Notes under the pieces: generated by a model
Seen by the model: only the letters and a program-made list of their open reading frames with translations
Database searches by the model: none
Told to the model about the DNA's origin: nothing
Origin: an uncultured Alphaproteobacteria bacterium
GTDB lineage: Bacteria; Pseudomonadota; Alphaproteobacteria; Rhodobacterales; Rhodobacteraceae
Direction of reading: 5' to 3'
DNA length: 64,000 nt
NCBI GenBank assembly: GCA_929200255.1
Contig: CAKMYZ010000013.1
Location: 1 to 64,000, forward strand
Made by a program: the position numbers and the translations under genes
Shown here: piece after piece, positions 8,143 to 17,152 of the stretch
How positions within the stretch are numbered: the stretch's first letter is position 1
Layout: each line of letters opens with the position of its first letter

Positions 8143-9231
8143 TCAATCGTCCTTTGAACCCGCCCCCCTGGTAAGCGGGCTCAATGCAATTGCGAGCAGC
8201 CGCACGACTGCCCTATTTACAAAGGAACGATGCCCCACATAGACGGCCGTGTATTCAAGACTTTGCACCGCGCCACGTTGTTGTTTGAATTGCGCCGCAC
8301 CAGAACTCATGTTGAACCGAAGGCCCCGCTCGATCGCACATTCATTGGAAAGCCAACTCATCACACGGTAAAGTCCCGCGCTCTTCGGAAAGGACGTGTC
8401 GTAGCCACCAATCGGCACACATAGCGTACCGTTTGCGCAGAAGTTGCCAACCCAAGCCACCAAATCCCCCGATGGCGTCGTCAAACCGGTGATTTCCAGA
8501 ACACCCGCTGCGCACATCTCTTTCAAAAAGGCCGCTGTATACTTGGGGTTTTGGGTTGAGTACTTTTCGATGTACAGGGCGTCGTACAGCTCTTTTGCGC
8601 GGAGAAAGTCAGCGTCGCTGAATGTTGTTCCCGGCTTGACGCTCAGCTCGGATTTGCGCGCAAACGTCCGGTCTCGTTTCAGGTTACGCGGCATTGCCCC
8701 ACCCGGTTCCAACACTTGGATGAAAATCCGGCGCGCCGGCAACAGTACAAACCCCAATTCTTTCAAAGTATTCATTTGTTCAAGATCACAGATCACATTC
8801 AGTGACCGCATCACCACGGCTTTCGTTGGGTGTTTCTTGATCAGACGGTTAACAAGGTCGCGGAGCTCCGATGCTGTCAATTCCGGCGCGGGGCATGTGG
8901 ACAACATCCAGTTGTTTAGCTGCACCTGATCATCCAAACCGGACCAACGCAGTAGTGGTCGGGCCAATCCAACTGCAACCCGCAGAGCCTTCAGCTTAAG
9001 CGATGGTTTGCTGGCTTCAGCCCGTCGGATACCATCAAGCGGATAGTCAATGTAAGCAGCGACCGGTGAAACAAAGTAATGATTGGGCCTCTGCGATCCC
9101 TTCGCGATACTGATCGGAATGGCCTTGCCGTTGATGGTTTCCAACGTGACAGTCGCCGACATGTTCTCAATCAGGCTTTCCGTGCTCTGGCGCTGAAAGA
9201 TAGAAACGAAAGCTGCGGTATTGGGGTCCAT
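8143..9231 (-). CDS. GNAT / FemAB-BioF2-like acyltransferase
   Basis: The 362-residue protein has a weakly conserved N-terminal half. The C-terminal GNAT-like domain contains RNLKRDRTFARKSEL, ALYIEKYSTQNPKY, LVAWVGNF and the AGLYRVMSWLSNECAIERGLRF-type segment (split here as AGLYRVMSWLSN and ECAIERGLRF). These are typical of the BioF2-like/FemAB group that transfers acyl or aminoacyl groups during cell-envelope or exopolysaccharide assembly. No signal peptide is present. The gene heads the minus-strand set of the glycoconjugate locus, is divergent from the flippase gene, and probably decorates the same glycan or its lipid carrier. Confidence 0.7.
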   Translation of the reverse strand: MDPNTAAFVSIFQRQSTESLIENMSATVTLETINGKAIPISIAKGSQRPNHYFVSPVAAYIDYPLDGIRRAEASKPSLKLKALRVAVGLARPLLRWSGLDDQVQLNNWMLSTCPAPELTASELRDLVNRLIKKHPTKAVVMRSLNVICDLEQMNTLKELGFVLLPARRIFIQVLEPGGAMPRNLKRDRTFARKSELSVKPGTTFSDADFLRAKELYDALYIEKYSTQNPKYTAAFLKEMCAAGVLEITGLTTPSGDLVAWVGNFCANGTLCVPIGGYDTSFPKSAGLYRVMSWLSNECAIERGLRFNMSSGAAQFKQQRGAVQSLEYTAVYVGHRSFVNRAVVRLLAIALSPLTRGAGSKDD

Positions 9232-9530
9232 CGTGGTTCTCGTCTATTCTTATTTTCTATCGGGTTGTTAGGTGTGGACCAAAACCGTGCCCTGAATGGT
9301 TTGAATGACCGCAGATATCAAGCGACTTTTCGCCGCCCGTAGAAATCGACTTGCACGGGAACTCATCAACGGCGATGTTAATCGCCAACAGGGTTCTACT
9401 ATCGGGGCACGACCAAGGGCTTGGTCAGATAGGGAATGGTGCAACGCTTGCATCGTGAACTGGCCAACCCTTGGATTTGGATACGCGATTTGATCATGCC
9501 ATTAGCTAAAATGCCGCGGGCGGCGACTCT
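9232..9530. other. Divergent intergenic region of the glycan locus
   Basis: About 300 bases lie between the acyltransferase gene and the flippase gene, which are transcribed away from each other. It must hold promoters for both. I see no convincing palindrome, RNA gene or small ORF. The flippase start is preceded by only weak purine-rich sequence. Confidence 0.4.
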
Positions 9531-10967
9531 ATGACCGACTCGCATCCGCAACGCGTTCTATCGAATGCACTACCCAAGATTGTTTGGGTATTGTCCGGCG
9601 GTATTATTTCCCGGCTGGCATCTGGCCTTGCGACAATTGTCGTCCTTTATTTCCTAACGGCGGCAGAATACGGTGAACTTACGACGGTTCTCTTTTGGGG
9701 TCTTCTGATTTCGCTTCTGGCGGGTGCTGGCCTATCTGATTTGATCGTCAAGATGCGGTTTGAAACAGTCACAGTAGATGCCCGGGCGCAGTTACTCAAC
9801 GCATGGGCCGTGGCAGTGTTCGTTGGGTCCGCGGCAACGGTGCTGATCTATTTCGGGCTGATCAGAGGCGCATTCAGCCCTGCAGGTACGATGTTCTATC
9901 TGTTTTGTGGCACGGCCTCTGTTTTTGCCGCAATGGTCATGATCGCGCAAGCCGCACTGCGCGCGGATGGGCGCGCGATTGAGATGGCGCAGCTTATGAT
10001 CGGGACATCCGTAGCCACCAGCGGTGGGTTGGTCCTGTTTGCGTGGTACGGAAGCGATATGATCGTTCTGGGGCAATGGTATCTAGCCAGCTCTGCGCTG
10101 GCGTTCCTGCTCCACGTAGTCGTTCTTCTGCAATTTGAACTGGTAGGGATCGCCCGAATTAAGCTCTGCGGCCTGCGTGATAGTCTCACCCGATCACTTT
10201 CGTTCGGTTTGGTTCACCTACATATGCTGATGTTACCAATCGTGTCAGGAACGTTGGTCCTGTACCTTTGCGGAGAAGATGCCGCAGGTAGCTATAACCT
10301 AATTATTGCACTGTTCTTGGCTGGGACCAATATTGGGGTCGTGTTGGATCAGATGTTCTATCCAGTGCTCATCGCAAGCAATTGTGACCGATCAAGACGT
10401 GCGACCAGCTATCTGGTGCTGTCACTTTTCGTCAGCCTGCCTGCGATTATATTGTTTTGCCTAAATGGGCAAAGTTTGGCACATGCAATTTTTCCGGAAA
10501 AATACACCTACGTCCCCCAGTTGATCGTCGCTCTGGGGGTCCTGATCCCCCTTCGTTTCACCAATGGGTGCCTCGTGGTTAGCTTGCGTATTCAGGGCCG
10601 AAATTCCGTATCCGTCCGTGCCTATGGTGCTGCCATTCTCTGTTTGCTTGGCTTCGCATTCGCCTTTGATCAACTTGGCGCAAATCCGGTTTCGCCCCTT
10701 CAGATCATGATCCTGCTGTTCGGAGTGGAGTGTTTGGCATTTTCACTCATGATCCGACCTTCATACAATCAATTCGACCTGCCAAAAGCACTGAAACGCA
10801 TAACTCAGTTGGGATTGATGACGCTTTTTGCATCGACGATATCTGTCCTCGTGTTCAGGTATTCAGGGTCGTTCGACTACAGCATCCTTGCCGCCGCAAT
10901 CGCTTATTGCACAACAGCCTACCTTACTGGGGTCTTTTCAAAGTCGATGCTGGACCTGCGACACTAA
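9531..10967 (+). CDS. Wzx-like polysaccharide flippase (MOP superfamily)
   Basis: The 478-residue protein is hydrophobic along its length, with about 12-14 predicted helices. It starts with the typical flippase N-terminus IVWVLSGGIISRLASGLATIVVLY followed by a YGELTTVLFWG motif (A.EYG in PST/Wzx proteins). Such proteins move lipid-linked oligosaccharides across the inner membrane. It is the only plus-strand gene of the locus and faces the ATPase of the iron importer downstream. It makes export of a lipid-linked product of the neighbouring GT2, PRTase and acyltransferase genes plausible. The substrate is unknown. Confidence 0.85.
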   Translation: MTDSHPQRVLSNALPKIVWVLSGGIISRLASGLATIVVLYFLTAAEYGELTTVLFWGLLISLLAGAGLSDLIVKMRFETVTVDARAQLLNAWAVAVFVGSAATVLIYFGLIRGAFSPAGTMFYLFCGTASVFAAMVMIAQAALRADGRAIEMAQLMIGTSVATSGGLVLFAWYGSDMIVLGQWYLASSALAFLLHVVVLLQFELVGIARIKLCGLRDSLTRSLSFGLVHLHMLMLPIVSGTLVLYLCGEDAAGSYNLIIALFLAGTNIGVVLDQMFYPVLIASNCDRSRRATSYLVLSLFVSLPAIILFCLNGQSLAHAIFPEKYTYVPQLIVALGVLIPLRFTNGCLVVSLRIQGRNSVSVRAYGAAILCLLGFAFAFDQLGANPVSPLQIMILLFGVECLAFSLMIRPSYNQFDLPKALKRITQLGLMTLFASTISVLVFRYSGSFDYSILAAAIAYCTTAYLTGVFSKSMLDLRH

Positions 10968-11099
10968 AGGCGTCCTTAGGATTAGGGCTCATCAATTCCA
11001 CATCATCAGCGCCACTTTCCATCCGGCTCGCAGAGCAGAATAGACAAACCAGTCGCCTACTCCCATGGTGTGGTCCTTTCTTTGGAATGGAGCGAAGCG

Positions 11100-11882
11100 T
11101 TATGCCGCCGTTTCATCAACATAGGCATGAACATTCAGTTCCTTTCTAGGGCCTTTGGCCGTCTCAATCCCTACACCATATGTTTGTGCGATCAGCGGAT
11201 CGGACAGAACATCAGATGGCGTACCTTCGGCCAAGATTTTGCCGCCACTGATCAAGATCAGATGATCGGCATAACGTGCAGCAAGGTTCAGATCATGCAG
11301 GGCGACCACACCAATACTCTGGCGGTCACGCATTGCTGTTCGAATGCGGCCAAGCACATCCAGCTGATGCCGCAGATCAAGCGCCGAAGTAGGTTCATCA
11401 AACAGGTAAACATCAGAGCTTCGCATCAGTGCCTGACAGATCGAAACCATTTGGGCCTGGCCACCTGATAATTCACCAATATGCGCATCCGCCAAATGTC
11501 CGATGCCGGCGGCCTGTAGGTGCTCTGCCACGGCAGCCATATCCTCTTCACTCACCCGCCATCCAGAAAGTTGCTTTTGCGCCATCAGCATGACGTCAAA
11601 CACTGACAAAGCTGCATTGGCGGAGAAGAACTGAGGCATAAAGCAAATCCGTTCAAGTCGCGCCTTGGCGGACAGCATGCTTAGGTCGCACCCACCCAGC
11701 ATCACGGTACCGCGTTTCGGTTTGATCAAACCGGCAATAGTGCGGAACAAAGTAGATTTTCCGGCCGCATTCGGCCCGATCAAACCAGTCAGCTGTCCCG
11801 GTTGCAAGTCAGCAAACCCCGTATCATGCATAACGGTGTGGTTGCCAAACTGGACAGAAAGATCGTGTGCAGAGAGCGTCAT
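11100..11882 (-). CDS. ABC transporter ATPase, iron-siderophore/heme type
   Basis: The 260-residue ATPase carries Walker A GPNAAGKST (36-44), the LSGGQ signature (138-142), Walker B VYLFDEP (158-164) and the switch His in VALHDLNLAA. The sequence is of the FecE/FhuC/HmuV class that energises FecCD-type permeases. It overlaps the permease gene by 4 bases (ATGA type), so the two are translationally coupled. It is the last gene of a binding protein-permease-ATPase operon. Confidence 0.93.
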   Translation of the reverse strand: MTLSAHDLSVQFGNHTVMHDTGFADLQPGQLTGLIGPNAAGKSTLFRTIAGLIKPKRGTVMLGGCDLSMLSAKARLERICFMPQFFSANAALSVFDVMLMAQKQLSGWRVSEEDMAAVAEHLQAAGIGHLADAHIGELSGGQAQMVSICQALMRSSDVYLFDEPTSALDLRHQLDVLGRIRTAMRDRQSIGVVALHDLNLAARYADHLILISGGKILAEGTPSDVLSDPLIAQTYGVGIETAKGPRKELNVHAYVDETAA

Positions 11883-12955
11883 TGCCAGTGCCTTTGCCGT
11901 TGCGACAGAATGAGGGAGATAAAGAACGGGATGCCAATCAAAGACGTGATCATGCCGATTGGGTAGATCACTCCTGGGGTGATTGCCTTGGACGCAATCG
12001 ACGTGCCTGACATGATCAAAGCGCCAGCAAGCGCTGAGAGTGGGAGGAAACCTCGCTGGTCTTCGCCTACAATAATGCGGGCAATATGAGGGCCGACTAA
12101 CCCGACGAATGCAACCGCCCCAACAAAGGACACCGCCACAGCGGCCAGCAAGGACACTCCTGCTAAAACACTCAAACGCAAGAATGAGACGTTTACGCCA
12201 AGACTTGCAGCTTTCTCTTCACCCATCCGCAAAGCTGTCAAAGACCATGATTGCGACATGAAGTATGGCACAACAACGACTAGAATGATGCCGCAGGTCA
12301 GGACTTTGCCCCAACTTGCACGGGCTAACGATCCCAGTTGCCAAAAGATGATCTGCGCAAGCTCCAACTCGGACGCACCGTATTGAAGCAACGCCAACAA
12401 TGCGTTGAATGTGAATAGCATCGCGATCCCAACAAGGATCATCGCCTCAGGTGTGACCCCGCGCAGTCGGGTAAAACCGTAGAGCGCGAGTGATGTGAGC
12501 ATGGCCATCGCAAATGCGTTGCCAGTAACAAAGAAAACGCCGGCACCGGGGATCAGTGACCATTGCAATGTGATCGCCATAGCTGCACCGAAACCAGCGG
12601 CGGATGACAGACCCAACGTAAATGGATCGGCCAACGGATTGTTTAGGATCGTTTGCATTTCTGCGCCCGCCACACCCAGCATGGCGCCAATACAAATCGC
12701 CATCAAAGCAACAGGAAGCCGCAAGTCCCAGATGATGACCTTCTGTTGAGGTGTCGCATCGGAAGGGTTCAGAATGACGGAAAGCACCTCCGAGATTGAT
12801 AAGCTGGCGGGCCCTGTCATGACATCGACAATCACCATCAGACAAAGAGCGCCAATAGCAGTCAGTAGAAGCAAAAACCGTTTGGCCGTGCGTTGCTTAT
12901 AATTCGTCACCAGCAACGCAACCGCGGTCGCATGATCTGAACTTATGTCAGTCAT
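11879..12955 (-). CDS. FecCD-family ABC transporter permease
   Basis: The 358-residue permease has about ten helices and the hallmark segments of the BtuC/FecCD family: LRLPVALMAICIGAMLGVAGA (given as LRLPVALMA plus IGAMLGVAGA), NPLADPFTLGLSSAAGFGA and GPHIARIIVGEDQR. It forms the membrane channel for an iron chelate or heme, working with the ATPase (11100-11882) and the binding protein (13024-14172). The N-terminal 35 residues are hydrophilic. The spacing to the binding protein gene is about 70 bases. Confidence 0.93.
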   Translation of the reverse strand: MTDISSDHATAVALLVTNYKQRTAKRFLLLLTAIGALCLMVIVDVMTGPASLSISEVLSVILNPSDATPQQKVIIWDLRLPVALMAICIGAMLGVAGAEMQTILNNPLADPFTLGLSSAAGFGAAMAITLQWSLIPGAGVFFVTGNAFAMAMLTSLALYGFTRLRGVTPEAMILVGIAMLFTFNALLALLQYGASELELAQIIFWQLGSLARASWGKVLTCGIILVVVVPYFMSQSWSLTALRMGEEKAASLGVNVSFLRLSVLAGVSLLAAVAVSFVGAVAFVGLVGPHIARIIVGEDQRGFLPLSALAGALIMSGTSIASKAITPGVIYPIGMITSLIGIPFFISLILSQRQRHWQ

Positions 12956-13023
12956 TTTGTATCTTTCGAGAATGAGATGCGCGAGGCAGCTATGCAGAAC
13001 TGCCCCGCAGAACCGAGTCTACC

Positions 13024-14172
13024 TCAGGGCAGGCTCACCCAGAACTGACCATCGGCTTCAAACGGCATGAAACGGTCATGCAGTGTGGCGAAGGTGGCTT
13101 CGGGATCAAGATCCTTGAAGTCATCCGGTTGTATCCATTTTGCCAACTGTTGAATGGCGATGAAATGGTATGGGCTGTTGTAGAACTGATGATAGATTGA
13201 GTGCATCCGCCCGTCTTCGACCGCTCGCATGGTGTCGAACCCATTACGTTGGGACAATGCTACTAAGCGGGCTTCGTTGACAGCAGGGTCACCCTCGTAT
13301 CCAAGCAATGTCGCCTGAACGTCGGGACGAGCCTCGGCCCAGTTTGCACCTGTGCCGATAACAATGTCAGGGTCAGCTGTGATTACGGCCTCTAGACTGA
13401 CCTCTGATCGCACACCAGAGAAGACCTCTGATCCAAAGTTGCGGCCACCCGCAAGTTCGACAAAACGTCCGTAGTTATAGCTGCCATACGTGGCACAGCA
13501 GCTGTCAGGGTTCCAGCCAGCGGCATTTTCCATGAATACTAACGGGCGATCTTCGACTGACATCGTATCGACAACGTTGGTCACCTTCCGCATTTCAGCG
13601 ATGTAGAAATCAATGAACTCAGCGGCACGCGATTCTTCGCCCAAGACCCGACCCAGCAGCAGCATAGATGGCACAGTGTTCGCCGTAGGGTTCTGACGGA
13701 AATCGATGAACAAGACCGGAACGCCAGCTTCATCAAGCTTTTCAATCAGGCCAGTTTCTTCGGCTTTGAATAGATTGCCCAGATCAAGGATCAGCAGGTC
13801 ACCTTGGTTCTCCAAAACTGCCTCTATACTGAAGTCCCCCGAATACGGGTTGCCGAAGTTGACCATCCGTGCGGTGTCCTCTGGGAATGTTGCTTCGAAT
13901 TTGCGGAAGGCATCAGGGTCGTACAGGATCAGGTCGTCTTTCCATCCGGCGATCTTTTCAAACGGATCGTCAGTAGATAACGGAGCAACCGCATACATCA
14001 TACGGCCTTCGCCGAGGATGATGCGGGATGGCAGTTCAGGCAATGTGACTTCGCGGCCAGCGATGTCTGTAAGGGTTAAGCTTTGCGCAGAAGCATGCGG
14101 GGCTGACGCGATGATTATCGCGGTGGCTGCGGTGGCCAGAGCAAAGCCACGACGCGTAAGAGCGTTAGTCAT
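13024..14172 (-). CDS. Periplasmic iron-chelate/heme-binding protein, Tat-type signal
   Basis: The protein of about 382 residues starts with a twin-arginine type signal (LTRRGFALATAATAII, cleavage near ASA-QS). A class III periplasmic binding fold with a long central helix follows (IAGREVTLPELPSRIILGEG near the N-terminus and AAGWNPDSCCATYGS in the middle). The start at ATG 14172 is supported by GGAG seven bases upstream; the longer frame to 14229 adds no recognisable protein. Together with the FecCD permease and ATPase it makes a complete importer. The ligand is probably a ferric siderophore or related iron chelate. The Cys-Cys pair in the central loop is unusual. Confidence 0.9.
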   Translation of the reverse strand: MTNALTRRGFALATAATAIIIASAPHASAQSLTLTDIAGREVTLPELPSRIILGEGRMMYAVAPLSTDDPFEKIAGWKDDLILYDPDAFRKFEATFPEDTARMVNFGNPYSGDFSIEAVLENQGDLLILDLGNLFKAEETGLIEKLDEAGVPVLFIDFRQNPTANTVPSMLLLGRVLGEESRAAEFIDFYIAEMRKVTNVVDTMSVEDRPLVFMENAAGWNPDSCCATYGSYNYGRFVELAGGRNFGSEVFSGVRSEVSLEAVITADPDIVIGTGANWAEARPDVQATLLGYEGDPAVNEARLVALSQRNGFDTMRAVEDGRMHSIYHQFYNSPYHFIAIQQLAKWIQPDDFKDLDPEATFATLHDRFMPFEADGQFWVSLP

Positions 14173-14191
14173 GGCAGTCTCCAATGTTGGC

Positions 14192-14205
14192 GAACGAAAT
14201 CGTTC
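14192..14205. promoter_or_regulatory. Inverted repeat ahead of the iron-importer operon
   Basis: GAACGA and TCGTTC are separated by two bases and lie 19 bases upstream of the binding-protein start. A TTGACA hexamer on the minus strand (14237-14242) is a possible -35 element further upstream. The repeat does not match the Irr (ICE) or classical Fur consensus, so if it is an operator the regulator is unknown. Confidence 0.35.
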
Positions 14206-14229
14206 TGTGCCGCTTGATTTATTAACCAA

Positions 14230-14691
14230 CTATTTTTGTCAACAATAAATTGATGGCGATCCGCTATGCTCTTTCTGTTGCTGTTCCGATCTGGGCGTCA
14301 ATCGGGCAACGGTTGAAAACATGCACGCCGAAGTCAGATACAAACATCGCATTAAAACAATTGCTTACCTGATCATTCGACTGACTAATCTCACCCATCA
14401 GCTTGGGTAGAAAGCTGCACGGTCTACGGGTGCCGCAAACTAACCGATGGCCTTCCTGATGCTGATAAACCTGTGCAGAGCAGCACATCGCGTGACTGGC
14501 CGGCACCGCAGCACAGGTTCAGCCTGGCCGATACAGTGAAAACGTTTCGTACGCGAGCACGCAGCAAGGCACGTTTCTAGAAAATGAAGGCACTTCAGCT
14601 TGCTCAAGATGTGTGACCTCATCTACAGTCTGCTCAGAACGGTTTTGGGTCCATCAAACAGTCAAAAAGTAACCAGTCAGGGTAGGGTTTC
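14230..14691. other. 462-base non-coding region between divergent genes
   Basis: This region separates the iron-importer operon (minus) from the oxygenase-like gene (plus). It contains a perfect TTTCTAGAAA palindrome (14574-14583) and the -35-like TTGACA noted for the importer. Reading frames in it (for example 14264-14506 and 14440-14622 on the minus strand) show no recognisable protein. No RNA gene was identified. Confidence 0.4.
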
Positions 14692-15489
14692 ATGGAAAAA
14701 AATACCCGATTGTGCAAGCACATCGCACATCACATGATTGATGCAATCACCAACACCCCGGTTGACGACGCACCATGCAAACATGCGATGCTTTCCGATG
14801 TCTTCCCGGATGATGTCTATCAGCAGATGCTGGGGAACATCCCCAAAAAACAGGCCTTTCGTCCGATGAGTCTTAAACTTTTTCACGATAACGACGGCCG
14901 GTCTACACGTGATTTGATCGAACTGCCGGAGATCGGAGTCGCACGGATTGCAGAAGATCAGCAAAGCCTTTGGTGGGCTGTGGGCACGGCGATCATGTCA
15001 GCCGACGTCAAATCGGCCGTTTTCGATTGCTTGGCCGATGACCTCGCGCCGGTGTTCGGATGCAAGGCCACAGAGGTGAATGACCAGCCTGTTTTCGTCA
15101 GCACCGCCCTGCGAGTCGAAACGGAGTCCTACTATATGCCTCCGCACTTCGACGACATGCCACGGGTTGCAACGATGCTGCTGTATCTTCCACAGGATGA
15201 TAGTCTCGATGGGTTGGGCACGTCGCTATATGAATATCTGCCGAAATGGAAAAGACCCTTTCAGGCCGCCCATCGCGAGCTGCGCCGCGCACCGTTTTTA
15301 CCAAATTCGGGCATGTATTTCTCGGGCAACAAACGCAGGACACGCCCCGGCTGGCATGGGTTTGAACGGTCAAACAAGGCAATCCTCGGCGATGCGCCAC
15401 GTATCAGCCTGCTAACAACCTGGTATACCGGGACAGCCGAAACCCATGCCGATTCCCCTGATGTCATCCCGGTAGGCCCACTCCCCTAG
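14692..15489 (+). CDS. 2OG-Fe(II) oxygenase-like protein
   Basis: The 265-residue cytosolic protein contains HFD at 152-154, His222 in WHGFE and an Arg at about 237 (PRISLL). The spacing and order fit the HxD...H metal triad and 2-oxoglutarate-binding Arg of the 2OG-Fe(II) dioxygenase fold. The flanking strands (TMLLYLPQDD, SGMYFSGNK) also fit. The overall match is by motif only, so a related double-stranded beta-helix protein remains possible. The substrate is unknown. It stands alone between the iron importer and the DUF1989 gene. Confidence 0.55.
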   Translation: MEKNTRLCKHIAHHMIDAITNTPVDDAPCKHAMLSDVFPDDVYQQMLGNIPKKQAFRPMSLKLFHDNDGRSTRDLIELPEIGVARIAEDQQSLWWAVGTAIMSADVKSAVFDCLADDLAPVFGCKATEVNDQPVFVSTALRVETESYYMPPHFDDMPRVATMLLYLPQDDSLDGLGTSLYEYLPKWKRPFQAAHRELRRAPFLPNSGMYFSGNKRRTRPGWHGFERSNKAILGDAPRISLLTTWYTGTAETHADSPDVIPVGPLP

Positions 15490-15606
15490 CCGATGTGCGT
15501 CATCATTGCGGGGGGGTAAATACAGGCTGGCGCGTTTGCAGCCCGCCTTGTCTTCAGCCACGGCACAGCCTAGCCTTTGCGCCTCTCCGCCTTGAAAGAC
15601 CTCGCC

Positions 15607-16473
15607 ATGAAACTTTCCACCCCAGAATTCGACGCCCCATCTGACGCTAACGACCGCCGCGCTGTGACCCCAGTGATTTGCTATCCGCCCGACGCGCTGA
15701 CACCATCGGACCTCGCGGCCCTCGCGGTGCGGCGCAAGGATGCGGCCAAATCTGGCGCGGTCACCGCGGCACCGCGTGAGGCCGCCTGCATCGATGTGCC
15801 AGCGGGCTGTTTCTTTCGCATCTCATCGGTGGAGGGGCCGCAGGTCGGCGACCTGAACCTGTGGAGCAAGGCCGATATCAGCGAACGGTTCTATTCCGGC
15901 AAGACCAGGGCGCTGCATGGCACCCATCTGTCGACCGGTGACAGAATGTGGTCCAGTTTCCCAAACCTGCGCCCCATGGCCACGATCACGGCGGACACGT
16001 TGGATTGGTATGGATTTGATGAATTTGGCGGCTCTGTGCATGATGTGATCGGGACGCGCTGCGACCCCTACACCGGGCGCCTGTTGTCCGGGACCGACTA
16101 TCACCACTGCTGCCACTCCAACCTGACACGGGCCTTTGCCGATCACACCGGGCTGCCTATGGCAGAAGCCGAAGCGCATATCCACGACGTGCTCAACGTC
16201 TTTATGTGTACCGGCTTTGTGCGCGACACCGGGCAGTACTTCATGAAGGCAAGCCCGGTACGACCCGGCGACTATCTGGAGTTCTTTGCCGAGATTGACT
16301 TGATAGTGGGTCTGTCCGCCTGCCCCGGCGGCGATTGCTCGGAAGAGCATTCTTCAGACAAAACCACCTGCTACCCGCTGCTGATCGAGGTCTTTGATCC
16401 GGGTCAGGAAGCCCGAGAAGCACACCGGCCACCCGCATCCTCGGCCTATGATCAAAGCCACGGGCGCGGCTAG
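15607..16473 (+). CDS. DUF1989 (urea carboxylase-associated) family protein
   Basis: The protein of about 288 residues is a single DUF1989 domain. It has PAGCFFRISSVEGPQVGDLN near residue 65, TRALHGTHLSTGDRMWS, the Cys/His-rich GTDYHHCCHSNL and the C-terminal CPGGDCS block typical of the family. DUF1989 proteins often neighbour urea amidolyase or guanidine-related genes, but none is present here. The conserved Cys and His suggest metal binding. I chose ATG 15607 because the N-terminal residues before it (from 15577) are not typical. The last four bases overlap the end of the convergent response-regulator gene. Confidence 0.8.
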   Translation: MKLSTPEFDAPSDANDRRAVTPVICYPPDALTPSDLAALAVRRKDAAKSGAVTAAPREAACIDVPAGCFFRISSVEGPQVGDLNLWSKADISERFYSGKTRALHGTHLSTGDRMWSSFPNLRPMATITADTLDWYGFDEFGGSVHDVIGTRCDPYTGRLLSGTDYHHCCHSNLTRAFADHTGLPMAEAEAHIHDVLNVFMCTGFVRDTGQYFMKASPVRPGDYLEFFAEIDLIVGLSACPGGDCSEEHSSDKTTCYPLLIEVFDPGQEAREAHRPPASSAYDQSHGRG

Positions 16474-17105
16474 ATCAGATCGGCCATCAAATTGGACAGG
16501 TCAATCAGCTCTGCCACCGAATGAATACCCATCTTTTCCAGAATCCGAGCGCGGTGATGGTCAACGGTTCTGGGGCTGATGCTTAGCTCGCGCCCAATCT
16601 CCTTGCTGGCGGTGTTGGATGGGTTGGCAATCATGAAATTCGCGATTTCACGTTCGCGGGTGGTCAATGTCGAAAATCTTTCCTGGGTTGATTTCCGGTT
16701 CGTTTCCAAAGCGCGCGTCGCCATATCAGTAGCAAAAGCGGCGGTGATGCAATCCACAAGGATATGCTGACGAAACGGCTTTTCGAGGAAATCCACAGCA
16801 CCGGCTTTCATGGCTTGAACTGACTCTGGCACGCCACCGTGGCCCGAAATAAAGATGATCGGAATTGCGATCTGCCTGTCCGCCAGTACCTTCTGGAGTT
16901 CGAGGCCATTCATCTCAGGAAGTCCGTAGTCCAGCACAAGGCATCCTGGTTCCGCCGGATCGTATTCCTCCAGAAATCGTGTGGCGCTTTCAAACGTGCG
17001 CACATTGAACCGACGTTTGACCAGCGCACGCGACAAGGTCGTGCGGATCTTATCGTCATCATCAATCAAAAAGACAGTTGATCTGGATGTCTGGTCTGTT
17101 CTCAA
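16470..17105 (-). CDS. FixJ-family response regulator
   Basis: The 211-residue regulator has a receiver domain with the acidic cluster DDDD (15-18), phosphoacceptor Asp59 (LVLDY), the T/S switch in FISGHGG and KPF. A LuxR-type helix-turn-helix follows (TLTTREREIANFM ... EIGRELSISPRTVDHHRARI). The start is a TTG at 17105 with AAGGGA upstream. It is encoded just after the sensor kinase 17153-19102 and probably forms a pair with it. The adjacent aminotransferase and TRAP transporter genes are likely targets. Confidence 0.9.
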   Translation of the reverse strand: MRTDQTSRSTVFLIDDDDKIRTTLSRALVKRRFNVRTFESATRFLEEYDPAEPGCLVLDYGLPEMNGLELQKVLADRQIAIPIIFISGHGGVPESVQAMKAGAVDFLEKPFRQHILVDCITAAFATDMATRALETNRKSTQERFSTLTTREREIANFMIANPSNTASKEIGRELSISPRTVDHHRARILEKMGIHSVAELIDLSNLMADLI

Positions 17106-17152
17106 AGGGTCCCTTGCCTGATGTGTGATGCCTCTTGGGCCGAGTCTTCAGT

